Source: Undaria pinnatifida
Lineage: Eukaryota; Sar; Phaeophyceae; Laminariales; Alariaceae
NCBI GenBank assembly: GCA_012845835.1
Contig: JABAKD010000024.1
Span: forward strand, 5,906,078 to 5,970,077
DNA length: 64,000 bases
Direction of reading: 5' to 3'
The notes below the pieces were generated by a model. The model saw only the letters and a list, made by a program, of their open reading frames with translations. It ran no database searches and was not told where the DNA came from. Shown here piece by piece: positions 24,201 to 39,200 of the stretch. Each line of letters begins with the position of its first letter. Within the stretch, counting starts at the first letter, position 1. The position numbers and the translations under genes were made by a program.

Positions 24201-27200
24201 CGCCGCCCTCGTCATCTAAGCGGCCAACGGAAACGAGGCGTGTGGGCGGGGGGAGGGGAGGAGGGTACTCGTTTCATGCGGGGGGGGGGGGGTGAGGGAG
24301 GGGGGGTGAGGCGCGGGAGGGGGCTCGAGTGTTCTGTTGTGGCCTGTGGTCCTGCAGTACCTTGGTATATTGAAGTAGGCGAATTGGGCGGAAATCATGG
24401 TAGCATGATCTCTGGACGGTACGCAGAGTTCTTTCTCACCATGTATCGGTTGGTGCCGCAAAGGGCGTCGATCACGCGCCCATCTCCCCAGAACACCATG
24501 TGACGGGCCAACCGAAGCATCTGCCCGGGCGAGCAACAGATCAGCGCATAAGAAGGGAAAATAACCTCGCCGACCAAAGTATCGTGGGGCAACCACCACC
24601 GAAACGTCAACCAGAGGACAGACAACAGAAACGCGCATTTGTATACGCGCATGCAGACACACGGACAAATCTAAACGCACACACGTGCACACATATGCAC
24701 ACATTTACATACACGCGCATTGTTCGACCACAAAGACCAGCACATTCCCGCACATACTCGCACATACACACGCACACAAGCACAAGCGCGCAATTACCCG
24801 CAGATACACGTACATGCACGCACATACACACGCACACTACTGTAGTACATGTGCGCACATTCACGAACATATACACAAAAACAAAACCACGCAGCTTGCA
24901 AAGATGAGTATTAACCCTTAAATTGATCGAGCTCACAGCTGACGTAGCGAAACATTTAAAACACACACAAACGTTCGTAAAAATAAACGGGTACCTGGTA
25001 CAGTGCACATAACCAGATAGAAATATAGATACGTGTGTTGGAGGTGTTCAATGGTGGTGTGACATACACGGTACCAGAGAGGCCTGTGCCGGACGCTACG
25101 GCGGTTCATCGTCGCACCTCCACCGCACTACTACCACCCTCGCCTAGAAAATTAGTCAAGGCTTTTCGCGGGTCGGATCACGTCTCGTGGGTCGGATCAC
25201 GTCTCGCGAGTCGGGTCACGTCTCGCGGGCCCGCTCGGAACAGAGCGACCTGACCCGACCCGACCCGACCCGTGAGACTCGACAACATCCTGACCCGACC
25301 GGAGGTGACCCATGCCATTTCAATCAACCTCCTGGCCCGACCCGACTCGACCCGCGGGTTTTGGAACACCTCTTGACCCGGCCCGCGGGCCGAATCATGA
25401 CCCGTGAAAAGCCCGTGAAAATTACAAACTAAACACGAAATAAGCACCTCTTGTACCTTACTATCAACATAAAATATTGATGACATTTCCGGGCAGAGTG
25501 GTAAACTTGTGTCGGCTGGTCGGTGTTACTTGCTGGGCTACTCGCGCGGTGGGCAGGTTGCTTTCTTGGCTGTTTCCCCCTATTCAATTTGCCACACCCC
25601 CGGGGTTTCCAGCCAACCACCTCCAGAAGGGAAACCTTGTACCCAACGTATAAAGGCACCTACATACAAGGGCTCTGCATGGGTGCCGGCAGGTATTCGC
25701 CTGATGCGAGTTTCGAAAGGTACGCAGAGCCAAGACACATGCTACGATAAAAGTTACACCGTTTTTCGGCCTGCAGGGTTCTTTACGTCAAGACTTCTAT
25801 ACCCTACCCCAAAACCTTATTTCGAGGAAACTGAATGTGCAGTCAGATAGATGACCACGCCCATGGCCTATGGTGCACAAAACAAAATCGTGTGATGGCG
25901 CAAAAATAAATGGGGCGTATTTCCGACGATTTTGGGTTAAGGAGCCCCGTCATTCAGAAACCAAAAATGCCAAAAAACGGTATACCTACCTCTATCGTAG
26001 CGAGAGTCTCCAACCAATTACGGGGCGCCTTTTCCAGCTGACTGATGAAACCGATTTTTTCTAGGACCGTCGACTGACATTCATCTACAAGATTTTCTGA
26101 GCCTAACGCACACAAGATGACGACAGCTGCTCACATCTTGCTGCGCGAGTTTTCCAGCGACAGCTGTACTATCTCAGCTGGTCTTTTAAAATGGCAACTC
26201 GCGCTTCGCTCGTAATAAAAATCGGATACGAAAAGGACACGGCACCCACACACGTTGAGGACAGCTACAAATATCGCCGGCGGCCGTACAACACAGCAAC
26301 TCGTTTCGCTAGCGCTACCCGCATGTCGTTTTTTGTCACAAGAAAGCGTCCCTTGGGGAGCTCATAGTGGACCTTAGACGTAGTTATGAGGAATACTACT
26401 AGACACATGATGCTGTGGTAAACCGGGGGGGGGGGGGGGACACGCCAGAACTCGTCACGGGTCATGACCCGACCCGGCGAGGTTTTCAAAATCTCGCGGG
26501 TCGAGTCGGGTTGGGTCAGGAGGTGTTAGAAAATCCCACGGGTCTGGTCGGGTCCGGTCAAGAGATTCTCGAACGTCATGGATCAGGAAGGATGACACCG
26601 ACCCGACCCGACCCGGCATCGTAACCCAACCCGGGAAAAGTGACCCGACCCGCAAAAAGTGACCCGACACGGGAAAAGTGAGCCGACCCTGGAAAAATGT
26701 GACCCGACCCAAGAAAATTGACCCGACTCGTGAAAAGTGACCCGACCCGGGAAAAGCGATCCGGCCCGGGAAAGTGACCGACCCAGTAAAAGTGACCCGA
26801 CCCGGAAAAAGTGATCCGACCCAAGAAAAGTGACCCCGCTCGTAAAAAGCAACCCAACCCGGGAAAAGTGATCCGACCCAACAAAAAGTGACCCGACTCA
26901 TCAAAAGTGACCCAATCTGGGAAAATTGACCAGACCCGGGAAAAGTGACCCGACCCAAGAATAATGACCCGACTCGTGAGAAGTGACTCGACCCGGGAGA
27001 CTCGGGAAAAGTGGCCCGACCCAAGAAAAAGTTACCCGACTCGTGAAATGTGTCCTAACCCGGGAAAAGTGACCCGACCCACGAGAAGCGACCCGACCCG
27101 GGAAAAGCGACCTGACCCGTGAAAAGTGACCCGACCCGGGAAAATGCCTAAAAAATAGGGCATAGCATGGGCACCTGAGATAGGTCCGTCTCGCTAGCAT

Positions 27201-30200
27201 AAGCCATCTCTTCGAACGTCTGGTGTGGGTTCGCGGTCTCTATCAGCTTGCGGACTTGCGGAGAGCCGTCTCGAGGGTGCCCCGCTAAAACGCTATTCGA
27301 ATATTGATAAAGAGGGGTGACAGAGAACGGCGTGGGCGGGAAGGGAGGGGGGGGGGGGGGTCAAAGACGGGGGTGGAGGTGGAGGTAAAGGGTTGGTGGT
27401 CGAGAAATAGGACTATACCCAAGACTATACCCGTAAAAACATGTTGGGCATAAAATAAAATATGGGGATATATCGGGGCGGGTTTTCTCAATAAGCAGGG
27501 ATTTTCTTAACAAGATGGATTACTCCGGAGGCAGAACAGCCGGCGTCCCTGGTGGTTCAATTGTAAGCCGCGCAACTATTGAGGTTGACGTCATAGGTTC
27601 GAGCGCCGCAAGAGATTCTTACACGATGACACGCTGAAAACGCGAGAGCACGAGTTAGCGTAATTCGATGCAAATCGCCGGGCATAAAAAGGTGAAATGT
27701 GGCAATGCCGAACCCTGTGCGCCATTAAAATCAAGGCATTTACTGGAGGGGGGACAAAGGAAGACATGGGTGACCACGGCTTGTCCAGAAGGTCACTGAG
27801 AGGGTAAAACCTCTTACGAGTTGAGCCGCAAAGTAAAACCTCTTTCAAGTTGAGCCGCAAAGAACAAGTGATGATGAACAACCAACAACAACAACAACAA
27901 CAACACAAAAAATAACAGGCCCAACTGCGGGACACCTAAGAAAGCATAAACGCATCACCATGATAGAAAAACACCCAACACGTAGAGCAAAAACAGCAGA
28001 ACGGATACAAGCCTATGGAAAGGGGTTGCAAACACGATTTTCGCACACCCGGTACAGAAAAAACAGACGGGTCAGAGGAGACCAAGGGAAAAACATGGGA
28101 GTTGAAGTAGGAGGCAAACATGATTCCTGGGAACGGACGAAACAGCCACTAACCGCAGAGGAAATCCACGTGTACATCCTCCTAACGACTAGAAATCCCC
28201 GTGTGTAGCCCCCTCCTCTCCCCCATCTTCTCCCCTCTCCTTACCCTCCCCTGCTACCTCTCTCCCTCCCCCCTCCCCGCCCCCTCTCGCTTACCCCCAC
28301 CCCCATCCCCTCCATCACTCCAATCCCCTCCGGGCTGACATACATGTGTTTTTCCTCGCGCAGAAGAAGGGTCTCGTATCGTCGAGCATCCGGGATTTTC
28401 CGCTGCGTGGTGACGTTGATCGATAGCCCGCTGGACCTAAACGTTTGGTTAGAGCCGTTGGTTAGAGCCGTCGGGGTACGTAGAGACTTTCGGCTTTGGA
28501 GACGTTGGAGACGTGAATCCTTCCTATTTTCCCATTCGCCCTGATGCCAACCCTGAATTGATCATAGTATGATTCCAAGTGTTTTGTCACCATTTTTTAG
28601 GACTGCGGCTCTAAACGTGACAAAGTACCGTTCTTAATGACACGCAAAAACAGCAACGACGAAAAACATTTTACTAGTCGGTTGCCATAATACGACAGTT
28701 CTGCAAATATCGGAAGTTTGAGTTAGCCTATCATTAAAAACGGCCCCACGGTCAATCGTCAGCATCTGCGCCGCACAAGCACCGGTTACAAAACGGAAGT
28801 ACCTAATCGTGGTCGACGTGGCTGAACGGGTACAATCGCAAACTTAGGATGCATGCGTTGACCTACACAAAAACGCCTAACAACAAATATTTTTAACGGC
28901 GATGACACCTGGAGAAAAAACAGGGGGTAAACGCCGATAGAAAAGGCAAAGCTAAAACCCCCCAGTGCTGAGGGCTCGTCCGGTTCCCATTGAGTCGGGA
29001 CGGGCCGGCCGACCAGTCGAGTCGAAGATCTGCCTCTCACGCTATCTCACTTTTTGATTGTCATCTCGAAAGGCGCGTCGCTCGTGAGGCCTTCGAACAG
29101 CGTCCGTAGGTCCTGTGCCATCTGGTGCTCCTGCGGCCGACCATGGGTAAGGCAACGGGGGGAAACAAACAATTTATCAAAATTATTTCAGATACGTCAG
29201 CTGTGAGTTCGACCAGTTGAGCGGTTGACGCCAATCTTCGCAAGCTGTGCTATACTTCGGCCGTGCGTTGGTACGGATGTATTATTCTCTGAGGATATAG
29301 GTCAATGAATTCCATGTAAAATACCGGTAGGTTTTTAAAAATTAAAAACAACGGTCTCGGGTGTGCGCGTAAGCAAGCAGCTCCATCCACAGAAACGACA
29401 ACTGCAACGGCAACAGCGACGGGGAAAACACCATCACCCTGTACAGCACCGTTACCACCACCACAACCACAACCACAACCAACACCAACACCAACGCCTT
29501 TGCCACCCTTAACTCAACCACCACAGCAACCGTCGCAACCATAACCACCACCAACGGCACCACCCCATTCCAACCCCCTCCCCTCCCCTCCCCTCCCCTC
29601 CCCTCCCCTCTCCTCCCTCCCCCTCCCCTCCCCTACCAAAACCGTTACAGCCCCTTTTTTTCCTACCACCCCTCCCCCCACCTTCCGCGACGACTAGCAC
29701 TACTATAACCCCCCCCCACCCCCCTGCCCAACCACACCACCTCCCCTCCCTCCTCCTCTACCAAAACCATCACGTCACCACCCCTGAATGCCCTACCCCC
29801 CCCCCGCCCCCGCGCCGCCCTCCCACGGAAACAATCACCCCTGTTGCGGTTTCCCGCCACTCAGCCTCTCGGTCTGGGGAATTTTTTCATTCTCCCCCAT
29901 CGATTCCAGTGCGTGACCAACCACAGCATCGCCCCATCCCCTCGTCGCTGCCGCCTCCATACAAAAACCAAAGCGAAACATGCAGGTTCACCGAAAAGAA
30001 AACAAACAACCCCCCCCTGCTCCCGCCTCCATACAAAAATCAAAGCGAACCTAAAACGCTTCCATAACCGCCTCCCGCCGCTCGGGCCCTTGACTCCCTC
30101 TCCTCCGTCGGCTACAGTGCGAAGCCACCAACACCACCCCCCGCTTCCGCCTCCTTAGCAAATCAAAACGAGCAAAGCGGAGGTTAATGACCTCGCCAGC

Positions 30201-33200
30201 ACATGTTAGGTTACCTTGAAAAAACGAAGCAACCCCCAGTCCCCCCCTCCAATCATCTCCACCCCGCTACCCCCTCCACTCCCGTCCCCGTTTCGATACC
30301 AGAATAACATAAAATGGAACGAAATCGGAAAAAAAATTGCCGCCCATCCACCCCTCCCTGCTCCCGCCTCCTTAACAAAATCGATACAAAAAACAGAACC
30401 TAATCCCCCCCTCCCCCCGAAAAAAACCACGTCCATTACCGTCTCGCGGTTTTCCGCCTGGGCCCTCTTCCCCTTCTCACCTAGAGACTCCAGTGCGCGA
30501 CCACCACTACCACTAAGATATCCACGCTGATACCCATTCCCCCCCCCCTCCCGCCTCCATACAACAATCAGTACGAAAAACAGAACTAAATATCCCCGTC
30601 TCCGACCCTCCCACCCGTCACCTAAATAATCGTCTGCCGCCATTCGGCCTGGGCCTTTGTCTTCAGCTCCGCCAACAACACCATCCCCCTCCCCTCCCCT
30701 CCACGACCACCCCTCCTTTTGCCCCCCGGCCCAAGGGGATGAGGCAAGATAAGCAACAAAAACTTACGTAGAGCACCATTCTTGGAGGCGTTTCTACTAG
30801 GAGCAGGAACGGAGCTCCGTCTCAAAAGGGGTGCGTGATCAATGGTCAAATGACCAAGGCAAGCAAAAAACGAGCACCCCCCCGCGCCCCCTCCCCCACC
30901 AAATAAGCACCCACCTCCATGACCGTCTCTCGCCTTTCAGCCTGGACCCTAGTCTCCCTCATATGCACAGATTCCAGTGCGTTGCCATCACTCACACTGA
31001 TATCCCGGCTATTACCCCCGCCCCCCCCCTCCCCCCTCCCTCCTCAATACAAGAAAAAAAGCACAAACAACATAGTCAAATTCCCATCCCCCTTCCCCCT
31101 CCCCCGCCCCTCCCAAATCACCTCTATAAACCGTCAGTCGCAGTTCGGCCTCGGACCTCTTTTCCAGCCTCGCCAACACCACCCCCCTCCCCTTTACTAC
31201 CCCCACACCCCCCAACCCCGCCCCCCAAAAGTCCTTCCCCGCTCACCCAAAGTGGTCTAACCAGAAAACAAACAAATCAATTGGAAGTTTCATCCACGCG
31301 CAGGAAGGTACGCACACGGGGCGAAGGTCCGCCTCACGAGCGGTTCTCAAAACAAAGAGTAGGATGCAGCTCATCCTTCATGCCCTTCATGCGACTCGCC
31401 GAACACCTCACGGCGCTTCACGCTTGCTGCACGCGACGTCTGCCTGATCGGTGAAAATCTAACGTGCTTCGTCCCGGCATAGTAGGGATGCGAAGGTCTA
31501 TGGCCTTAAATTTACACCTATGCATGAATGAGTAACCCCCCCCCCCCCCGCGCCTCCCCCCTCCTTCCCTTCCTCCGCCCCCCCCCCCCCCCCCCTCCCC
31601 CCTCCCCCTCCTCCTCCCCCCCCCCCCTATAGAAAGTAGAGAGAAAACGATCGCTATCCTAGGAGATAGATGGTGGCCGCAGACGGTGAAACAGGACGGG
31701 GACAGGACAAGCAAACAGTTTCTATGTAGCACATGGAAGAAGCGTAATGAGCGCCCAAAACATTGGAGGTGTCTCTGTTGTGTTCTCTGTCTCTGCTTGG
31801 AGTAGGAACGGTGCTCCGTCTCCAAAGGGATGCGTGGTCAATGGTCAAACGACTAAGGCAAGCAACAAATGAGTACGCCCTCCCCCCCTCCCGTTCCTTT
31901 CCTCCCCCCCCTCCCCCCCATCCCCCACCCCTCTCCTCCCCCCCCCACACACACACCAATCACCCACCTCCATGACCGTCTCCCTCCACTCGGCCTGGGC
32001 CCTCATCTCCCGCTTTTCCACGGATTCCAGTACGTTGCCATCACCACCTCCAATATCCCCGCTGATGTTTCCCCCGAATAGGGTAAGCCCTCTCCTTATG
32101 AAACCCGCCCCATTGTAGCAGTGCAGGTACTCCGATGTGGTTAGCTTGCGTGTGACGATGTCCTTGATGGCGGCATCCCGATTGTCCTTTGCGGCCAGCA
32201 GCTCCTTGCCCGACTTGGTTATGAACCTGAAGGTATGTCATGTACGGAGGCGGGAGCGGGGCGGGGGGGGGGTGTACTCAGTTTGGTGTGGGTGGGGGGG
32301 GGGTAACTCATTTTTTGCTCGCTTTAGTCATTTGCCCATTAACCACGCATTCCTTTCGAGACGGAGCACCGTTTCGACTCCTAGTGGAGACGATCCCAAC
32401 AATACGGAACTCATCATATTTTTTTCATGTACCAGGTACTGCACTCGATAAAAAGTGTTGCTTAAAGTATCCCCTTCGTGTATCGCCGTCTGGGGTGGGG
32501 GGGGGGTATGTTTCAATTTACGTGTACGAAATATTCCATATTGTATTTTTTCGTTTTTATTGTAACATAAATATGATCCACTGGCGCGGCCAGCGGTTCG
32601 TGGCCGGACTTCGTCTCGACCCTACATTTGATACTTTGTATGCAAGCGGGAGCGAGGTGAGGGCCATTTCAAATGGTGTCTTTTTTATTTTTCGTGAAGG
32701 AAACGAAGGTCAGCGGCTCCTAGCCCGACTCTTTCACGAACCAAAATATTGATTTTTCGGTTTGGCCTTTATACTGACGCTTGAAACCACGAAAAAAGGA
32801 AAGCAAAGCGAAAACAAAGTAAAAACCAACCCAAGACCAAAACCACGAGCAAAACAAAAAACAACAAAATACCCCGAAGATACCGCCCACCCTACCCTCA
32901 AAAACTGAATGCCCCGCCCTTTTCCCCTCGCCTGCCCCCCCCCCCAAAAAAAACACACACACACACACACCAAACCCAACAAACACCCTCCCACCACCCC
33001 CCACCTCCCCACCCCCGCCCACGACCCAAAATACCAACTCCCACAACCACCAAAACAAAAAATTCCATCCACCCCGCCCCTCCCCGGAACCCCAAAACAA
33101 CACCCCATCACCACCGAAAAGCTACACCCCCCCCGAGAGACCGGGCGTGCGCCCCCAAAGCACCCCCCAACCACCATGAAAATCCCCCCCCGCCCCCGTC

Positions 33201-36200
33201 CCCCCGCGATCCAGGAAAACCACCCCCCAGCAAAAAACAACTCCCCATCCCCCCCTCCTCCCTGCTCACCCATTTAACTCTTCCTCGTGACAAATAGCCC
33301 TGGAGGTCATCATCAAAGCAGACCTCAGCAGGGTCAGATCGACCCCGGGGCCTCTCTCGCGCCCCTCCTCTTCCTCGCGCCGCCCCTCCCCTCCCCCCGC
33401 CCCACCCCCAACCCCAACCCCAACGCTCCCCACCACCTCCCCCTCCACATCTCCAAAAAAACTGACGGTTACGGGATCGGGCATGCTTTCGACCAAGGCG
33501 GGACTGTTTGAGGCTGCTACCCCTGTTCCTGCTACCACGCCTGTAGTTGTCACCACAGGAGGCATTTTTCTAGAAGGGGGGTTCTTGGGGAGGGGGGCAG
33601 ACGGGTAGAGAAGCCGCGGCGGCCGGTACTGGGATCACACAAGAGGAGGGGGGAGGAAGGAGGAGGGGGGGCGGAAGGAGGAGGGGGGGGGAAGGAGGAG
33701 GGGGGGGAAGGAGGACGGGGGGGAAGGAGGAGGGGGGGGAAGGAGGAGGGGGGGGGAGGAGGAGGGGGGGGAAGGAGGAGGGGGGGGGGGGGGGAGGAGA
33801 TGGGGGGGGTGGGAGAGGGAGGGGGGAGGGAGGGGGGGCGCACTTAGTTGTTGCTCGCCTTTGTCATTTGGCCATTCACCACGCAACCCTTTCGAGACGG
33901 AGCAACGTTCCTACTCCTAATGGAAACAGAGACACCTCCAACATCCGGGCGCTCAGTACGTATCTTCCACATACAACATGCAACTTTTTCCCTATCTCGC
34001 AGTGAATGGCATGTTTTACAGCGCTGTTGCCAACCAACGCCACCCCAATATACATTTAATGTTTTACAGCGTCTCGGTGCCAACCAAGGCCAACTATTAT
34101 ATATAGAATATGTGGGGGGGGGCATTATCATCAGCACGCGTAGCAGGAAGAGGGGAGGGGGCGTCGAGGATACTGAAAGCGGACCGCGTGCGATATTACG
34201 GGCGGATAATGGGACGGGCAGCTATTTGAAGCGTTTTTTTGAACGAGCGTCTTCTAGTATTCGCGTCCGTCAACGCATAACATCAGCGCCAAAAGCAATG
34301 GGTAACATTCCGTTGATATAAAAAAAAAACGTACTCGGCACCAGCATCAACAACAACACCAACAACTAAACGAAAGTATAAAGAAGAACAACACCAATAG
34401 CGCCAGAAATAACAACAACAGCAGCACCAATACCACCGATACTAACACCAACACCAACACCAACATCAACCCCACCGTTGTCTCCAACACAGCGCAACGA
34501 CAGCGAGGCAGGAAGCGAAGCTGTGGTCGAGGCCAAGCTGTTGTTGATGCCGCCGTTCTCACACCAAAACAAAACAAAACCACGTGCGGAACACGAAACA
34601 AGGTAAAATAGTAAACTACTGTGTATACCCGATACATAACAAACAACCATACATTCGGTCCGACGAAACACGTCTGTTTTCGGACGCATGCTACGATAGA
34701 GGTATTAAGGTATACCTTTTTTTGGCAAAATCACTTTCTCAATGACGGGGCTCCTTAACCCAAAATCGTCGGAAAAAAAATAAATAATAGGCATACTTTT
34801 CTCCCCGTGGTTCTCGTTCGTGTACCTAGGCCATGGGGTTTTTCCCATCCGGTACGTGTAGCAGTTTCCTTTTTCTCCAAATCATTTTTTGCCTTGGCAG
34901 AGGTCTTAGCCCCTTTACAACTGGAAACCCGTTTTTGGGGACAAAAATTTTTGGATTTAGTACAAGGGGGGTCCGGGGGCTCTAAAGGGGTTAACAGAGG
35001 TCTTAAGCTCCCAAATTGAGGGGTAGAATTAGAAAAAAAGCTGTGCCCCTCTATCATAGGTGGCCATCTCTCGCTTCCGACTCACCTCTGAAACAACGGC
35101 GAACACCAAATCGAAGAATGCCGCGGTTCTAAGATGGTCTCCCCGCTTGGGCGTCAGCTACACGAGACGAGACAGGAGCATCGACGCAACGATCAATCCC
35201 GCCCACCAAACACAAAAAAACGAGCAACAAAAACAATGTTGAAAACAGCGATTTTCAGCGGGTGTGTGTATGTGTTAAACAAGACACGAAGTGTGGAAAG
35301 GCGCGTGGGAAGGGAGAGGGGGGAATGGCGGGAGATGGAAAGCGAGAAAAATATGTGGAAGGGCATTTGGGAGGGGGAGGGGGGGGGGGACTAATTTCAT
35401 GCGTAGCCCAACGGTAGTCGAGGGTTAAAGAAAAACTGTTGAACACGGCAGTTGGCGGAAGGGGGGGGGGGTGGGGCGGGGGAGGGAGTGTTAAACGAGA
35501 CAGCAGATGTGGAAAGGAAAGACGGCTGGGATGGAGAAGGGGGGGGAAGGGGTGGTTGTTAAACGAGGAATAAATGTGGATAGGCATGATGGAGGGGGGG
35601 GGGCGTACTCATTTGTTGCTTGCCTCAGTCATTTGACCATTGACCACGCATCCCTTTCGAGACGGGCCACCGTTCCTACTCCTAATAGACACCTCCAACA
35701 TTTGGGCACTCATTACGTCTTATTCATATACTACACAGAAACTCTTTGCTTATCTTATCCCCTTTCTGTTTCGCCGTCTGCGGCCACCATTTATCTCCTA
35801 GGATCGCGATCGTTTTCTCGCTACTCTTTAGTCTACCAAGCTCTTCCATGTCACATTCGTAATTTTCTCATTTCCTCCTGTAACACATCCCGTTCCTTCT
35901 CGTATATTTCACATTATCCTACTATGTGTGTCCTACTCTCCATTGTTGTGCCACACGGGCACACATGGGGGGGGAAGGGGGGGTAGGGTAAACGAAAAAA
36001 AGGTGGAAAAGCATGTACGAGGTGGGCGAGGGGGTTGTTAGAGGCTTTAGTGGCGCGTCCCATGATCACCAACACTAACGATACCAACACCGACCCCAAC
36101 ACCAACACCAACTCCAACACTAACATCAACACCGAACACCAACTCCAACACTAACACCAACACCCAACACCCACACCAACATCAACACCCAACACCAAAC

Positions 36201-39200
36201 ACCAACACCAACACCAACACCAACACCAACACCAACACCAAACACCAACACCAACACCAACACCAACACCAACACCAACACCAACATCAACACCAACACC
36301 AACACCAACACCAACAGCGGTTTATGCGTGTGTGATTTTCATATCATACTGACATACTGATACTCCCACCCATTGACATCCAGCACCCACAGTGCCCGCG
36401 TCGATGCCTCATCCTATGATAGAGAGAGACGCTCTGTGGTTACAATCTATGAGACAGAGAGATACGCATTTTACATCGCAAACGCTGTAACGGTACCTTC
36501 ACAGTAACCCTAAGCCCGCGAGTACGCCAAACAAAAAGAAACGCGGTGGTCAACAGCTCGATTCAGCTCAGCTCAGCTCAGCTCAGCCAAGACGTGCCTA
36601 AACAGCGCGGTCGATAAACCGCACGCCATCGAGATTAGCAATAATAATGAAAAACAATCGCCATAGACTCGTTATTTATACCGAATAATGCTAAAAAGCA
36701 GCACAAATTGGACCCAGCGAATCTGGGAAAGTTTCCCAGATGAGAACCTCCGTTATTATATATATATATGTATAATGTATATTGTGGATACCAGGCCCTA
36801 TCCCCTAGATCGTACCGCCTCGTTATCACTAGAATCCTTCACGGCCATCCTAGCTCCTCGAGGGCACTCTGAGGTGTTCCCTCATTGCTGACCGTCGAGC
36901 GTGCGGTTACGCACATATCCCACCTGGGTGGGTCTCCACACCTACATCTACGAAAGAGATCAACCTGCTACGGGACTACCGTTCCAGAATATATCATTTT
37001 AAGAATTACTTCCACAGCTCGAGGCTTTACCTTCAGCGACCTTGTGGACAAGCAGTGGTCACGGGTGTCTTCCTTTCTTCTCCCCGGAACATGCCTCCCT
37101 TCTGATCGCGCGTAGGGGTCGGCATGCCCGGTCTTGAGTGTTTTATGCTCGTCGATTTTCATGGAATTGTGCTAACTCACGCTCACGCGCTTCCCGCTAT
37201 TAATACTCATTATCAACGCGAGAAAAATCCCTACTTGTATATACATCACGAATATGCATTCGATCACGAATATGCATTCGGTGAGACCAAAAGCACATAC
37301 AGTCAGATTTGTTTCGGTCAAAAAGATCCAGCGGTATATTCTGTTGAACGCCATAGCAGAGATGAAAAACTAATGAAATCGGGTTTTCGACGAGAAAAAA
37401 CTCCTTGGAATAAGCATGGGATAATTTTGGTGTATCAACAGCCAAAATATAAGACCATTCTGGTAGTTGATAAGACCAGTTCAATTGGCTTTGTCGCCGG
37501 GGCCTTCTTAAATTGGGCACGGCACTGTAGCGGGTTGTGCTTCACATGAATAACTCCGATAGTCAAAAATGTTTCCGCCAAAAACATCTACCTCCACAGC
37601 ATGCGACACCAGTAAAGGATCTCTTATTTCTGACCAGGATGGACTACTTATGTAAGGCAGGGTGTGCCTTATACTATTTTCAGTGCAAAATAGTCCATGT
37701 TCTTATTTTCGTCAAAAAAGCGACCCCGAAACTCTTAGCTGCCAAATTATTGAGCGCCGTCGCGGACACGGCATTGAATAGAGCACGCGGCTACTGAGCC
37801 CAAAGCGAATTACAATGGCGGCTCCACTTTGAGACACGCCGTGACGAACCCCTTCATCTGGTCTCATCTCCAGTTCGGTCTTATTCCGCTGTGAGACCCC
37901 TTTGGTCTCAATCCGGCATACTACTAAAACCCGATTCAAGACCTCGTTGGTCTTGATCCGGGACACTATTATACTAAAAACCCGGGGGGAAAGTCATGCA
38001 CGTGTAAACTGCACACGATTTCTTCGGCTAAAAGGTTCGCTCATACCGGCCCCGACGTCCTCGAAAGGCAGACAAGTTGAAGGTGAAAACGAATCGTAAT
38101 AGGCTGACTGCACTTCGATGGATCCATCAAACAAATAGTGAAATACTTTAAAATACCAACACCAACCACTATAGTAGAAAAAAACAAACTATGTATATAT
38201 ATGTTTTTTTAACAAAACAATATGACCCCTCCCATTAAGAAAAAACTCACCCACATAGTATATTACAAGTACCAACAACGCAGCTTGCAAAGATGAGTAT
38301 TGACCCGAAATTCGTCGAACTCACGGCTGACGTCCTTGAAATATTTTCATAAAATAGTGCACTGACATGTCAAGTCAAGGGTCTTGTAAATACCAACAGT
38401 TGTACAGGCGACATTCTAGTAACGCCGTTTTGGGGCGTAGGGGGTAAATCGGTAATATCTACCAGGGGATTTTTTTTTCGTGACAGGCCTGTCTTACCCG
38501 GCCTTATCTCCCAAAATGTCTTAAAACGGATGGTCTCAATGGGGTAACCGGTTTAAGACCCGCCTGGAACAGGCCAGTGTTACCCCTCTTCATCTCCGTG
38601 ACGCTTTTATCAATACCAGGTAGGTTACAGTACAGGCGTCACACACAAGCCGACGTGACCGCTCTTAACGCCTTTACAACTGGAAACCTGCTTTGGGGGG
38701 AAAATCACTTGAAATTTGTATAGGGAGGGAGTTTGAGGCTTTCACGGGGTTAAGTTTGTACTCTCTTTCTATAGGCGCTCTTTAACGGGGTGCCCTACTG
38801 TATCCCCTGCCATAAAACGAGTCCAAAAATACATCATACCTGAACAGGGCGGCTGATAAAGCGCAATCCGTCGAGGACAATTTCCAGCAGCTCCCCTGAA
38901 AGAGCTCTGTTCGCTTTGAGCAGCTGAGTAAGGCTCTCGGGCGATATCCTGTCGAACAGGCACATCGTTTCTTCGCATGGCCATAGGGCGGGGGGGAAAA
39001 GAGGAGGGGGACGGCGATGGGGGAGGAGGAGAAATGGGGCAACATGCACGGATCGAGCAACAGCAAGACGAAGATCATGAGTAAGACCAGAGGGTGTGTA
39101 GGAAAAACCGAGCAATTAGCTAATCCACCGATCGATCGGCTGGCCAACAGCACGACCCGCCACCACAGATGTCAGGAGGCGGTCAGTCAAGGATACACTC

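Larger units (their letters stand above)
24521..27174 (-). other. NPRL3 intron 8, repeat-filled
   Basis: About 2.65 kb: (CA)n-rich 24660-24890; a copy of the SIDPKFVELTAD-type box at 24893-24960; CCCGAC satellites at 25165-25420 and 26440-27160; a MITE at 25736-26012. No exon seen. Confidence 0.65.

Noticed and set aside
26455-27200. Minus-strand frames with repeated SRVGSLFPG
   Set aside because: Translation of the 19-20-bp CCCGAC satellite.
27535-27610. Functional tRNA gene
   Set aside because: A and B boxes are present but the stems pair poorly and a SINE body and tail follow; a second copy has the same structure.
28790-28870. Possible NPRL3 exon reading VNACILSLRLYPFSHVD on the minus strand
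   Set aside because: Its phase disagrees with exon 6 and exon 7, and it ends in a stop before any donor. Exons 6 and 7 join directly in phase.
29047-29049. TGA after IKK as the end of NPRL3
   Set aside because: It overlaps the strong donor gtgaga, and the protein continues in family order in exons 7-14.
33563-33565. ATG of MPPVVTTTG as a gene start
   Set aside because: The frame is open upstream to a strong acceptor at 33629 that is in phase with exon 3.
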